Part shown: piece by piece, positions 16,663 through 25,766 of the stretch
Layout of the letters: each line of letters starts with the position of its first letter
Position numbering within the stretch: position 1 is the first letter of the stretch
NCBI RefSeq assembly: GCF_014203695.1
Contig: NZ_JACHJO010000009.1
Location: 1-64,000, forward strand
Length of the DNA: 64,000 nucleotides
Direction: 5' to 3'
From: Nocardiopsis algeriensis
GTDB lineage: Bacteria > Actinomycetota > Actinomycetes > Streptosporangiales > Streptosporangiaceae
Notes under the pieces: model-generated
What the model was told of the DNA's origin: nothing
The model's database searches: none
The model's input: the letters and a program-made list of their open reading frames with translations, nothing else
Translations under genes and position numbers: made by a program

Positions 16663-17910
16663 ATGGTCGAACTGCCGAAACACTGTGACGCCGTGGTCGT
16701 GGGAGCGGGCGCGGCCGGCCTGGCCGCGGCCGCCGACCTCACCGCGGCCGGACTCGACGTGACCGTCGTGGAGGCCCAGGAGGACGTCGGAGGACGCGTC
16801 CGCAGCACAACGGTGGACGGCTACGTCCTCGACCGGGGCTTCCAGGTCCTCAACACCGCCTACCCCGCCGTCCGGCGCCGCCTCGACCTGGACGCGCTGC
16901 GCCTGCGCGCCTTCCCCAAGGGGCTGGCCGTGCGCACCGACCGCGGACTGCTGCGCCTGCACCCGTCCCCCTCAGGGGCCCTGTCGTCGCTGTCCCTGCT
17001 CTCGGGAAGCCTGGTGCGCCCCTCGGACCTCGTACGCCTGCTGGCCACGGCGGCCGCGGACGCGCTGGAACCCGCCGACCGCATCAAGGCCCGCCCCGAG
17101 ACCGACACCCTCACCGCGCTGCGCCGCCGCGGACTGGGCAAGCGGGCGGTGAACACCCTCGTGCGGCCCTTCCTGTCCGGCGTCTTCCTCGACGAGTCCC
17201 TGAGCACGTCCAGCCGCGTCAACGACCTGGTCTGGCGCAGCTTCGTGCGGGGAAGCCTGACCGTCCCCGAGACCGGGATCCAGGCCGTGTCCGACCAGCT
17301 CGCCCGGCGCTCGGGGGCACGGATCGTCCTGGGCACCGCCGTGCACGAGGCGGCACCCGGCCTGGTGCGCACCGAGACCGGGACCGTGCGGGCACGCGCG
17401 GTCGTGGTGGCCGTCGGCCCCGACGCCGTCCCCCGCCTCCTGCCCTCGCTGCCCGCACCCGCGCTCAACTCCTCCACCACCTACTTCCACTCCCGGCCCG
17501 CTTCCCCGGACGACGATCCGCTGCTGCACGTGGACGGCCGCTCCCGACGGGGCCGCTGCCGACTGAGCAGCGTCGTGGTGATGACGGCCACCGCACCCTC
17601 CTACGCCCCGGCGGGGAGAGCCCTGATCGCCTCCTCCGCCGTGGGCACCCGACCGCCCTCCGAACCCGAGGTCCGCGCCGAGGCCGCCCGGATCCTGGGC
17701 ACCGGCGCCGGGGACTGGGAACACGTGGACACCGTGCACATACCCGGCGCCCTGCCAGCCGCGCCGCCGCCCCTGGGGGACCTGCGCCGGCCCGTCCGCC
17801 TGGAGAAGGGGCTCTACGTCGCCGGCGACCACCGCGACACACCCTCCCTCCAGGGCGCCTTGGTCAGCGGCGGGCGCGCCGCCGCCGCGGTCCTGGCCGA
17901 TCTCGCCTGA
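16663..17910 (+). CDS. FAD-dependent oxidoreductase, amine oxidase/phytoene desaturase-like
   Basis: A 415-residue flavoprotein with an N-terminal dinucleotide-binding fold (VVVGAGAAGLAAA, residues 12-24), followed by VVEAQEDVGGRVRS, the GG motif of the amine-oxidase/protoporphyrinogen oxidase superfamily. The C-terminal GLYVAGDHRDTPSLQGAL, with a glycine-rich end, is the second FAD contact. The substrate cannot be told from sequence. ATG 16663 has no clear ribosome site, and TAGGGT lies a suitable distance upstream for a leaderless transcript. A small imperfect hairpin (17913-17948) follows. Confidence 0.75.
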   Translation: MVELPKHCDAVVVGAGAAGLAAAADLTAAGLDVTVVEAQEDVGGRVRSTTVDGYVLDRGFQVLNTAYPAVRRRLDLDALRLRAFPKGLAVRTDRGLLRLHPSPSGALSSLSLLSGSLVRPSDLVRLLATAAADALEPADRIKARPETDTLTALRRRGLGKRAVNTLVRPFLSGVFLDESLSTSSRVNDLVWRSFVRGSLTVPETGIQAVSDQLARRSGARIVLGTAVHEAAPGLVRTETGTVRARAVVVAVGPDAVPRLLPSLPAPALNSSTTYFHSRPASPDDDPLLHVDGRSRRGRCRLSSVVVMTATAPSYAPAGRALIASSAVGTRPPSEPEVRAEAARILGTGAGDWEHVDTVHIPGALPAAPPPLGDLRRPVRLEKGLYVAGDHRDTPSLQGALVSGGRAAAAVLADLA

Positions 17911-18035
17911 AAGACCCGCCGCTGCGCGGTTCGCCACATCGGCGGGTCCCCGTTGGCCCTTCCCCCCGCCATGGGGCAGACTCCGAAAAGGACCACGGCG
18001 CACGACCGGAGGCACCGGCCCCCGAAGGAGAACAC

Positions 18036-18959
18036 ATGGCCGACGAGGCACGCTCCCACACCGTTCTGGCAGGGGTCGACGGATCACTGGCGGGCCGCGC
18101 CGCCCTGGACTGGGCGGCGGCCGAGGCGCAGCGGCGCAACCTGCCGCTGCGCGTCGTCCACGCCCTGTCGATGCCTCTCGTGATGTCCGTCTACACGGGC
18201 CCCACCCGCTTCCCCCCTTCCGACGAGATCACCCGGCAGGGCCGCAGCGTGCTGGAGGCCGAGGCCGCCCACGTGCGCGAGAACCGACCGGACCTGGAGG
18301 TCGAGACCGTCCTCGCCCTCGAGGACCCCGCCCAGGCGCTCCTGCGCCGGTCCGGCCCCGGCGACGTGGTCGTCATCGGCTCGCGCGGCTTCGGCCCCGT
18401 GCGGGCCGCCCTGGCCGGCGCGGCCGGCGTACGCCTGGCCGCCCGGGCCTCCTGCCCCGTGGTGGTCGTCCCCGATCCCGGCGAGGGCAGCGCCACCACC
18501 GACCCCAAGCAGGTCGTGGTCGGCGTGGACGGCTCCGAGGACTCCCAGCGCGCCCTGGACTACGCGCTGCGCCACGCGGCGCGCACCGAGGGATCCTCGG
18601 TCGTGGTCGTCAACAGCTGGGAGGCCCCCACCCCCTTCGCCCCCGCCTCACTCATCGCCTCGGGCTGGACCCCGCCGGAGGACTTCCTGGACCGCCAGTC
18701 GGAGGAGGTCGTCGCGGGCGTGCTGGCCGAGGTCATCGACGAGACCACCGAGAACGTGGACCTGTCCGTCGTGCGCACCCGCAAGGAACCCGTGGAGGCC
18801 CTGGTGGAGGCCGGCCGGGAGGCCGACATGATCGTGGTCGGCTCCCGCGGCCGGGGCAGCGTGCGCGGCATGTTCATGGGATCGGTGAGCCAGGGCGTGC
18901 TCCACACCGCGACGGTGCCCGTGGTGGTGCTGCCGCGCAGCAGCGAATCCGAGGACTGA
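18036..18959 (+). CDS. Universal stress protein, two tandem UspA domains
   Basis: A 307-residue protein with two Usp domains (about 1-145 and 158-300). Both carry the ATP-binding G-x2-G-x9-G(S/T) type motif: VIGSRGFGPVRAALAGAAG in the first and VVGSRGRGSVRGMFMGSVS in the second, each followed by a CPVVVV/VPVVVL strand. Such proteins bind ATP and help survival in starvation or hypoxia. ATG 18036 follows GAAGGAG. A single gene flanked by unrelated genes in the same direction. Confidence 0.9.
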   Translation: MADEARSHTVLAGVDGSLAGRAALDWAAAEAQRRNLPLRVVHALSMPLVMSVYTGPTRFPPSDEITRQGRSVLEAEAAHVRENRPDLEVETVLALEDPAQALLRRSGPGDVVVIGSRGFGPVRAALAGAAGVRLAARASCPVVVVPDPGEGSATTDPKQVVVGVDGSEDSQRALDYALRHAARTEGSSVVVVNSWEAPTPFAPASLIASGWTPPEDFLDRQSEEVVAGVLAEVIDETTENVDLSVVRTRKEPVEALVEAGREADMIVVGSRGRGSVRGMFMGSVSQGVLHTATVPVVVLPRSSESED

Positions 18960-18987
18960 CCGCTCTCCCCTGGGGGTGCCGACCGGC

Positions 18988-20064
18988 ATGACCGCTCCGA
19001 ACTCCGCCGATCCCGAGGACCGCGCCGCCCTCGTCCGGCTGCTCATGGGGGGCATGGCCGCCTCCACCGTGGGCGCCGCGGCGCGCCTGGGGATCGCCGA
19101 CGCGCTCGGTGGCGCCGAACTCGACGCGGCGACCGTCGCAGAGCGCATCGGCGCCCCCGAGCACACCACCGCGCGCCTGCTGAGGGCACTGGCGGCCCTG
19201 GGGGTGCTGCACGAGCGCGGCCCGGACCGGTACGCGCTCACCTCCGCGGGGCACCTGCTGCGCTCGGACCACGAGGACTCCGTGCGCTCCCTCGCCCACC
19301 TGTACACCGACGGCCTGCTGCTGGACTCCTGGCAGCGCCTGGCCGACGCCGTACGCAAGGCGGACGTGGCCTTCGAGACCCTGCACGGCACACCGTTCTT
19401 CCGCCATCTCCAGAACCGGCCCGAGCTGTCGGCGATGTTCAACGCGGCGATGGCCGACGCCACCCGGGCCACGGCCCGCGTCCTGCCCGACAGCTACGAC
19501 TTCGCCCCCTTCACCACCGTGGTCGACGTGGGCGGCGGCGACGGAACACTGCTGGGCGCCGTGCTCGCCCGCCACCCCCACCTGCGCGGCGTCCTCTTCG
19601 ACACCGCCGACGGCCTGGCACGGGCGGGCGAGGTGCTGGAGCGCACCGGGACCGCGGACCGCTGCACGAGGGTCAGCGGCGACTTCTTCGCACGCGTCCC
19701 CGCCGGAGGCGACCTCTACCTGCTCAAGAGCATCGTCCACGACTGGGACGACGAACGGGCCGCGGTGATCCTGACCCGCTGCCAGGAGGCCGCCTCCCCG
19801 GGCGCACGCCTGCTGCTGATCGAGCCGTTGCTGCCGGACACCGTGGCCGGGGCGCCTTCCCCGGCACCCTTCCTCAGCGACCTCAACATGATGCTCAACC
19901 CGGGCGGGCGCGAACGCACCCGCGCCGACATCGACGCCCTGTGCGCCGGCGCCGGCTTCACCGTGACCGGCGTGCGGACACTTCCCCCGCCCTCGGGCCA
20001 AGGCCTGGTGGAGGCCGTGGTGACCGGGCCGGACCGCCCTACCGGGGCGAGCGGCACCCCCTGA
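18988..20064 (+). CDS. SAM-dependent O-methyltransferase, plant-type/AcnSM family
   Basis: A 358-residue methyltransferase with an N-terminal winged-helix dimerisation domain (GIADALGGAELDAATVAERI) and a C-terminal Rossmann domain with VVDVGGGDGTLLGAVL. The LKSIVHDWDDERA segment supplies the catalytic histidine of O-methyltransferases. Members modify secondary metabolites, but no biosynthetic cluster surrounds it here. ATG 18988 is chosen over GTG 18976 because TGGGGG lies upstream of the ATG. Its last 26 bases overlap the convergent PNPOx-like gene. Confidence 0.85.
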   Translation: MTAPNSADPEDRAALVRLLMGGMAASTVGAAARLGIADALGGAELDAATVAERIGAPEHTTARLLRALAALGVLHERGPDRYALTSAGHLLRSDHEDSVRSLAHLYTDGLLLDSWQRLADAVRKADVAFETLHGTPFFRHLQNRPELSAMFNAAMADATRATARVLPDSYDFAPFTTVVDVGGGDGTLLGAVLARHPHLRGVLFDTADGLARAGEVLERTGTADRCTRVSGDFFARVPAGGDLYLLKSIVHDWDDERAAVILTRCQEAASPGARLLLIEPLLPDTVAGAPSPAPFLSDLNMMLNPGGRERTRADIDALCAGAGFTVTGVRTLPPPSGQGLVEAVVTGPDRPTGASGTP

Positions 20065-20680
20065 CGGAGGCGGGCACACCGATACCGGGGGCGAGCCCGG
20101 GGTCGGGCTCGGGCTCGCCGAACACCTGGCGCACCGGGAGCACGCCCGCCCACACCGGCAGCTCATGGTCCTCGTCGTCGTCCCCCGGCGGGCCGGTGCG
20201 CACCTTCACCGACGCCTCCGCCAGGGACAGCGCCAGCACCCTCGTGGCGGCCATCTCCTTGGCCGTGGGCGCGCGCACCTCCTCCCAGCGGCCGGGCACC
20301 ACCTGATCGGTGATCGCGCGCAGGGCCGACATCCGCTCCTCCTCGTCCTCCACCACCCGGGGCCGGCCGTAGACCATGGCCGACCGGTGGTTGGCGGAGT
20401 GGTGGAAGGCCGACCTGGCCAGCACCAGCCCGTCGAGCAGGGTGACCGTGACGCACACCTCCCCGTCCGTGCGCAGCGACCTGGCACCGGTGGACCCGTG
20501 CAGGTAGAGGGTGTCGTCCACCCGGCCGTAGGCGGTGGGCACCACCATGGGCGAGCCGCCGACGACCACACCCAGGTGGCAGACCAGCCCCTCGTCGAGG
20601 AGGGCGTACAGCTCGGACCGGTCGGTGCGGCCCTTGTGCTTGCCGCGGCGCAGCCGCGTGCGTTCCGTCGTGGAGAGCAT
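20039..20680 (-). CDS. Pyridoxamine 5'-phosphate oxidase-family flavin/nucleotide-binding protein
   Basis: A 213-residue split-barrel protein: CHLGVVVGGSPMVVPTAYG then LYLHGSTGARSLR are the FMN/F420-binding strands, and SAFHHSANHRSAMVYGR the dimer-core segment. Its function is not known precisely; family members include PLP-pathway oxidases and nitroimidazole-resistance proteins. ATG 20680 has GGGAG upstream. It is transcribed away from a MocR/PdxR-type regulator only 20-36 bases from its start, so regulation by that protein is likely. Confidence 0.8.
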   Translation of the reverse strand: MLSTTERTRLRRGKHKGRTDRSELYALLDEGLVCHLGVVVGGSPMVVPTAYGRVDDTLYLHGSTGARSLRTDGEVCVTVTLLDGLVLARSAFHHSANHRSAMVYGRPRVVEDEEERMSALRAITDQVVPGRWEEVRAPTAKEMAATRVLALSLAEASVKVRTGPPGDDDEDHELPVWAGVLPVRQVFGEPEPDPGLAPGIGVPASVRGCRSPR

Positions 20681-20699
20681 GGCTCCCAAACTAGACAGA

Positions 20700-20724
20700 A
20701 GTGGACCTGGAGAACATGTCCACT
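20700..20724. promoter_or_regulatory. Inverted repeat at the start of the MocR regulator gene
   Basis: AGTGGAC (20700-20706) and GTCCACT (20718-20724) are perfect arms separated by 11 bases. They lie between the divergent PNPOx-like and MocR genes and span the possible GTG (20701) and ATG (20716) starts. Likely operator for autoregulation and control of the neighbour; inference. Confidence 0.5.
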
Positions 20725-22179
20725 TCCCCCTCGAAACGAAGGACCACTTTGTCCCGACACATCGCCGAACCCGTACTCCACCTGGACCGATCCCGCCCCG
20801 TGCCGCTCAACGCCCAGCTGACCGAGGCCCTGCGCAGGGCCATGGCCGGCGGCGACCTGCGCCCGGGCGAGCGCCTTCCCTCCAGCCGCGCCCTGGCCGC
20901 GCAGCTGGGCGTGAGCCGCACCGTCGTCACCGAGGCCTACCAGCAGCTGTACGCCGAGGGCTGGCTCGAGGGACGCCACGGTTCGGGCACCTTCGTCGCC
21001 CGGGAGGAGGCCTCCGCCCTTCCCGCCCCCGCGGCGGCCGCGCGGCCGGTCACCCCCCTGGCGGGTCCGGTCCCGGCCGGCAGACCGCGTATGTCCCGCA
21101 CCGAGGCCCGGCGGCGGGGCCTGATCGACCTGCGTCCCGGCGCACCCTGGGTCCACGACCTCGACCGGGCCGCCTGGCGGCGCGCCTGGAGGCAGGCCGC
21201 GGACCTCCCTCCCGACGACGACCCCGATCCGCGCGGCCTGCCCCGCCTGCGCGAACTGCTCGCCGAGCACCTGCGGCGCGCCCGCGGTGTCCGCGTCGGA
21301 CCGGAGAACGTCCTGGTCACCCGCGGCACCGGCAACGGCCTGGACCTGGTGGCGGCCGCCCTGCTGGGCCGCGGGACCCTCGCCGGGGTCGAGGAGCCCG
21401 GCTACGGCAAGGCCCGCACCATCCTGGGTGCGCGCGGTGCGGAGATCGTCCCCTGTCCCGTCGACGGCGACGGCATCGTCGTCGACGCGCTGCCCGGGGG
21501 CCTGTCGGTCCTGTACACCACACCCGCCCACCAGTACCCGCTGGGAGGGCGCCTGCCCGTCCCCCGCCGCGAGCGCCTGCTGGCCTGGGCCCGCGCCGCG
21601 GGCACGGTGGTGGTCGAGGACGACTACGACGCCGAGTTCCGCTACGACGTCGCTCCGCTGCCCGCCCTGTACGGGCTCGACCCGGGCCGGGTGGTGCTGC
21701 TGGGCACCCTGGCCAAGACCCTCACCCCGGACCTGGGCATCGGCTGGGTCGTGGCCGAGCCGGACCTGGTCGAGCACCTGGCCGCGGTGCGCCACCACCT
21801 GACCGACCGCACCAGCGGCCCGGTCCAGGCGGCCACCGCCCTGCTCCTGGAGCGCGGCGACCTGGACCGCCACCTGCGCCGCATGCGCCTGGAGTACGCG
21901 CGGCGCCGCAGGACGGTCATCGAGTACCTGGGCCCGCGCCTCAGCGGCGGGACGGCCGGGTTGCACGCCCTGGTCCCCCTGCCGGCCGAGGCGGTCGCCG
22001 GGGTGCTCTCCGAGGCCGCCGACCAGGGGGTCCTCCTGGAGGACACGGCCCGCACCAGCCACGGCGAGCCCGCCGTCCACGGCCTGATTCTGGGCTACGG
22101 CTCGGTGTCGGGTGCGCAGCTGCGCCGGGCTCTGGCCGTTCTGTCGGACGTTCTCGCACGTCAAGGAGTGTTCGGATGA
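20716..22179 (+). CDS. MocR/PdxR-type transcription regulator (GntR HTH fused to aminotransferase domain)
   Basis: A 487-residue fusion. The N-terminal winged helix (RLPSSRALAAQLGVSRTV, residues about 55-75) is followed by a fold-type I aminotransferase domain. That domain has VVVEDDYDAEFRY and the PLP-binding lysine in LGTLAKTLTPDLGIGW. Such regulators sense PLP or related amines. GTG 20701 would add five residues; ATG 20716 has CTGGAG close upstream, and either could be true. Divergent from the PNPOx-like gene, the classic arrangement for a PLP-sensing regulator and its target. Confidence 0.88.
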   Translation: MSTSPSKRRTTLSRHIAEPVLHLDRSRPVPLNAQLTEALRRAMAGGDLRPGERLPSSRALAAQLGVSRTVVTEAYQQLYAEGWLEGRHGSGTFVAREEASALPAPAAAARPVTPLAGPVPAGRPRMSRTEARRRGLIDLRPGAPWVHDLDRAAWRRAWRQAADLPPDDDPDPRGLPRLRELLAEHLRRARGVRVGPENVLVTRGTGNGLDLVAAALLGRGTLAGVEEPGYGKARTILGARGAEIVPCPVDGDGIVVDALPGGLSVLYTTPAHQYPLGGRLPVPRRERLLAWARAAGTVVVEDDYDAEFRYDVAPLPALYGLDPGRVVLLGTLAKTLTPDLGIGWVVAEPDLVEHLAAVRHHLTDRTSGPVQAATALLLERGDLDRHLRRMRLEYARRRRTVIEYLGPRLSGGTAGLHALVPLPAEAVAGVLSEAADQGVLLEDTARTSHGEPAVHGLILGYGSVSGAQLRRALAVLSDVLARQGVFG

Positions 22180-22255
22180 TCTCTTGGACCGCCACCTTTA
22201 CGGCATAGATCTACTTTTGTCCGATATGCACCACCTCCCCCGTCGACGGGACAGG

Positions 22256-22274
22256 TATGGACAGGCTAACCTCA
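22256..22274 (+). promoter_or_regulatory. Iron box (IdeR/DmdR-type)
   Basis: TATGGACAGGCTAACCTCA matches the consensus TTAGGTTAGGCTAACCTAA at 14 of 19 positions, with a perfect right half-site. It lies 37 bases before the siderophore-interacting protein gene. Confidence 0.7.
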
Positions 22275-22311
22275 GAAGGTCCGCCCGCCCCCTGCCGAGG
22301 GAGTCCCGCCC

Positions 22312-23109
22312 GTGCGTGTCGAGCAGCCCGGCCACCGTGCGATGATCCGCGCCCGGGTGGTGCGCACCGAGCGGATCAGCAAGCACTTCGTCAACATCAC
22401 CGTGGGCGGCGAGGAGCTCTCCTCCTTCGAGTTCCTCGGCCGCGACCAGTTCGTGCGGATCTTCCTGCCCCGCCCCGGCCAGGAGCGGCTCCACATGCCC
22501 ACCGCCGCCGACCGGCGCTGGGTGGCGCAGCTGTACGCGATGCCCGAGAGCCGCCGGCCGTACGTGCGCAACTACTCCGTGCGCCGCTTCGACCCCGCGG
22601 CCCTGGAGATGGACATCGAGTTCGTCGACCACGGCGACGCCGGCCCCGCCTCGGCGTGGGCGCGCGCGGCCGCCCCCGGGGACGAGATCGGCCTGCTCGC
22701 CGAGGGCGTGTACCACCTGCCCCCGCCCGGGACCGACTGGCAGCTGCTGGTGGGCGACGAGAGCGCGCTGCCCGCCGTGGTGTCGATCCTGGAGCAGGCG
22801 CCCGAGGACCTGCGGGCACAGGTGTACCTGGAGATCCCCACGCCGGACGACGAGCGGCCCCTGCGCCGGCTGCCCGGGGTGGACGTCCACTGGCTGGTGC
22901 GCACCGACCCGCACGACGTGCCCGGCCGCCTGGCGCTGGAGACCCTGCGCGGCGCCGACCTGCCCGAGGGCCGCCCCTACTGCTTCGTCGCCGGGGAGAA
23001 CGCACTGCCCACCGGGCTGCGGCGCCACCTGGTGCGCGAGCGCAAGGTGCCCAAGGCCGACATCACCTTCGTCGGTTACTGGCGCCACGGCCAGGCCGCC
23101 TCCGACTGA
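22312..23109 (+). CDS. Siderophore-interacting protein (flavin-dependent ferric reductase)
   Basis: A 265-residue cytoplasmic ferric-siderophore reductase of the ViuB/SIP family. The FAD-binding beta-barrel shows YVRNYSVRRFDP (R-x-Y-S motif) and GPASAWARAAAPGDEIGL. The C-terminal NAD(P)H-binding part has LLVGDESALPAVVSIL and YCFVAGENALPTGLRRHL. It releases iron from imported siderophores by reduction. The GTG start at 22312 has GAGGGA upstream; the iron box just before it indicates derepression under iron limitation. Confidence 0.92.
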   Translation: MRVEQPGHRAMIRARVVRTERISKHFVNITVGGEELSSFEFLGRDQFVRIFLPRPGQERLHMPTAADRRWVAQLYAMPESRRPYVRNYSVRRFDPAALEMDIEFVDHGDAGPASAWARAAAPGDEIGLLAEGVYHLPPPGTDWQLLVGDESALPAVVSILEQAPEDLRAQVYLEIPTPDDERPLRRLPGVDVHWLVRTDPHDVPGRLALETLRGADLPEGRPYCFVAGENALPTGLRRHLVRERKVPKADITFVGYWRHGQAASD

Positions 23110-23271
23110 GGCAGCGCGGGTCCGTGCAGCAGGTCCGCGCGGGACAGTTGCCTCTACCCCGCAAAAGTGTTCTGAATCCCATTGATACACCAACTTGCCC
23201 AAAACGTTACAAGGTCGCCTACTCTGTTCGCTGACGCCAATCCGGCGTCATCGCAGCTCAGAGGAGTTTCC

Positions 23272-24870
23272 ATGACCCCCAGGCGACGACAGGACACCGC
23301 ACCGCACCGCAGCAGGCGATGGGTGGCCGTGGCTGCCGCTTCGGGAATCGTGCTGTCCGCGTACGCGATCGTCGGCGCCGCCCAGGCCGATCCCGCCCTT
23401 GCCGACGCGGGTGTCCAGACGGCCTCCGACAAGCGGCAGATGCGCGGTGCGTGGCTGACGACCGTGGGCAACATCGACTGGCCCTCCGAGCCCGGCCTCA
23501 GCGCCGACGAACAGCGCGAGGAGATGGACCGACGCCTCGACGAGGCCGTCGAACTGGGACTGAACACCGTGTTCCTGCACGTGCGTCCCACCGCCGACGC
23601 GGTGTACGACTCCGACCTGGAGCCGTGGTCGCGCTACCTCACTGGCGAGCAGGGCGGCGACCCCGGCTACGACCCGCTGGAGTACGCGGTGGCCCAGGCC
23701 CACGAGCGCGGCCTGGAGCTGCACGCCTGGTTCAACCCCTACCGGGTCGGCATGGACTCCGACATCGCCGAGCTCGCCGACGACCACCCCGTGCGCGAGA
23801 ATCCCGACTGGCTGGTCCGCTACGGGGGCGAGGGCTTCCTCGACCCGGGCAACCCCGAGGTCCAGGAGTGGGTCACCCGGGTGATCACGGACGTGGTCGA
23901 GCGCTACGACATCGACGGCGTGCACTTCGACGACTTCTTCTACCCCTATCCCAAGGACGGGGAGGAGTTCGACGACGACGCCTCCTGGAAGGCCCACGGC
24001 GACGGATTCGACGACCGCGACGACTGGCGGCGCGACAACGTCAACCAGTTCGTCGCCGGGGTGCACGAGCGCATCCAGGAGACCAAGCCGCACGTGCGGT
24101 TCGGCATCTCCCCCTTCGGCATCTGGCGCAACGACAGCAGCGACCCCACCGGCTCGCCCACCTCGGGCCTCCAGTCCTACGAGGCCCAGCACGCCGACAC
24201 CCGCACCTGGATCCAGGAGGGGAGCATCGACTACGTCGTGCCCCAGCTGTACTGGGAGCGCGGCTTCGGGATCGCCGACTACGAGAAGCTGGCCGACTGG
24301 TGGGCCGGCGAGGTCGAGGGCACGGACGTGGACCTGTACATCGGCCAGGGCGCCTACCGGGTCGGTGAGTCCGGCTGGCGGGGCGAGGACGCCCTCAGCA
24401 CGCAGCTCGACTACTCCGGCGACCTGGAGGAGGTGGGCGGGGACGTCTACTTCTCCTACAAGTCGCTGACCGGCGTGGCCGAGGAGGCCTTCGAGCACCT
24501 GGCGGAGGAGCACTACTCCGACCCCGCGCTGCCGCCGGTCGCCGACGTGCCCGCCGACACCGAGCCCCGGACCGGGGCGGTGGAGAACCTCTCGGCCTCC
24601 GTCTCCGACGGGGACACCGAGCTGGAGTGGGAGGAGGCCGAGGGGGCGCGCTCCTACGCCGTCTACCGGCTCGGCGCCGACGAGGTGGAACTGCTGGAGT
24701 CGGGCGGGGAGGACGCCTACGAGGCCCTGTCCTCCGACAACCTGCTCGGTGTGACCGGCCGGACCTCCTGGAGCGACAGCTCCGACGAGGAGGGCGCCTA
24801 CGTGGTCACCGCCCTGGACGACAACCGGTTGGAGGGCTCCCCCGGCGAGGCGGTCGACCCGCGCTCCTAG
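23272..24870 (+). CDS. Secreted GHL10-family glycoside hydrolase (YngK-like)
   Basis: A 532-residue exported protein. An arginine-rich start and hydrophobic segment (VAVAAASGIVLSAYAIVGAA) form a signal peptide that probably ends near AQADPALA. The catalytic barrel is GHL10/DUF187: MRGAWLTTVGNIDWPS, FLHVRPTADAVYDS, LELHAWFNPYRVG, YDIDGVHFDDFFYPYP and FGISPFGIWRN. The extreme C-terminus (about 440-530) looks like a fibronectin-type III domain. It likely cleaves a glucan or cell-wall glycan outside the cell. ATG 23272 has GAGGAG five bases upstream; an upstream in-frame start would bury the signal peptide. Confidence 0.88.
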   Translation: MTPRRRQDTAPHRSRRWVAVAAASGIVLSAYAIVGAAQADPALADAGVQTASDKRQMRGAWLTTVGNIDWPSEPGLSADEQREEMDRRLDEAVELGLNTVFLHVRPTADAVYDSDLEPWSRYLTGEQGGDPGYDPLEYAVAQAHERGLELHAWFNPYRVGMDSDIAELADDHPVRENPDWLVRYGGEGFLDPGNPEVQEWVTRVITDVVERYDIDGVHFDDFFYPYPKDGEEFDDDASWKAHGDGFDDRDDWRRDNVNQFVAGVHERIQETKPHVRFGISPFGIWRNDSSDPTGSPTSGLQSYEAQHADTRTWIQEGSIDYVVPQLYWERGFGIADYEKLADWWAGEVEGTDVDLYIGQGAYRVGESGWRGEDALSTQLDYSGDLEEVGGDVYFSYKSLTGVAEEAFEHLAEEHYSDPALPPVADVPADTEPRTGAVENLSASVSDGDTELEWEEAEGARSYAVYRLGADEVELLESGGEDAYEALSSDNLLGVTGRTSWSDSSDEEGAYVVTALDDNRLEGSPGEAVDPRS

Positions 24871-24880
24871 GCCGGGGAGG

Positions 24881-24905
24881 GGCCGCCGGGACGCAACCGG
24901 CGGCC
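24881..24905. terminator. Terminator between GHL10 and thioesterase genes
   Basis: GGCCGCCGG / CCGGCGGCC 9-bp stem with a 7-base loop between two convergent genes. It can serve both strands. Confidence 0.55.
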
Positions 24906-24930
24906 CGGACCGGGCCCCGCCGGGGAGTGC

Positions 24931-25695
24931 TCAGGACCGCAGGTGAGGGGCCAGGTCGCGGGCGAGGATCCCCAGCACCTCGTCCTGGTGCCGGACGGGG
25001 AAGAAATGGCCTCCCGGCAGCACCTCCACCGTGCAGCCGCGGGTGGTCATGCCGGCCCACTCCTTGACGTCGTCGGGGGTGGCCAGCGGGTCGTCGTCCC
25101 CGGCCAGGGCGGTGACCGGCGCCTCCAGAGGGGGCGTGTCCGCCGGCCGGTAGGTCTCGATGAGGCGGTAGTCGTTGCGGACCACGGACAGGACCATCTC
25201 CCGGAAACCCGGGACGTCGAACACCTCCGGCGGCGTGACACCGAGTGCGACCACGGACTCCACGAGGGCGTCGTCGTCGAACTCGTGGACACGGCTGGTC
25301 ACCGGCCGGGTGGGCGCGCTCCTGCCCGAGGCGAAGAAGTGGACGGGGCCTCCCGCCGGCCCGGCGGACAGGCGCCGGGCGGTCTCGTAGGCCACGGCGG
25401 AGCCCATGCTGTGTCCGAAGAGCGCGTAGGGGCCCCGGAGGTGCTCCGCGAGCGCGGCGGCGGCGCCGTCGGCCAGCTCCTCCATCCGCGGCACGAGCGG
25501 TTCGGACATCCGGGTCTCGCGCCCGGGGTACTGCACGACCCACAGCTCGCACCACGGCGGCAGCCCGGCCGACCACGAGCGGTAGAAGTTGGCCGTGCCG
25601 CCGGCGTGCGGGAAGAGCACGAGCGTGAGCGGCGCGCCCCGCCGCTCGTGGAAGCGGCGGAGCCACGGGCTCTCCGGCGGGAAGACACGGTCCAC
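24931..25695 (-). CDS. Type II thioesterase (alpha/beta hydrolase), NRPS/PKS-associated
   Basis: A 254-residue editing thioesterase. LVLFPHAGGTANFYRSW is the oxyanion region, LFGHSMGSAVAYE holds the nucleophilic serine, LAGDDDPLAT the aspartate and LPGGHFFP the histidine. Type II thioesterases remove wrong acyl groups from carrier proteins of NRPS or PKS assembly lines. None is encoded in this window, so the partner assembly line lies elsewhere or has been lost. GTG 25695 follows GGAGGAGG. It is on the same strand as the siderophore ABC exporter genes and 71 bases after them, probably in one operon. Confidence 0.85.
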   Translation of the reverse strand: MDRVFPPESPWLRRFHERRGAPLTLVLFPHAGGTANFYRSWSAGLPPWCELWVVQYPGRETRMSEPLVPRMEELADGAAAALAEHLRGPYALFGHSMGSAVAYETARRLSAGPAGGPVHFFASGRSAPTRPVTSRVHEFDDDALVESVVALGVTPPEVFDVPGFREMVLSVVRNDYRLIETYRPADTPPLEAPVTALAGDDDPLATPDDVKEWAGMTTRGCTVEVLPGGHFFPVRHQDEVLGILARDLAPHLRS

Positions 25696-25766
25696 GGGAA
25701 AAGGCCTCCTCCGACCATGGCCGGCGGTGGGAGGTCTGAGGCCGCCGGTCCGGATCCCCGGCAACC

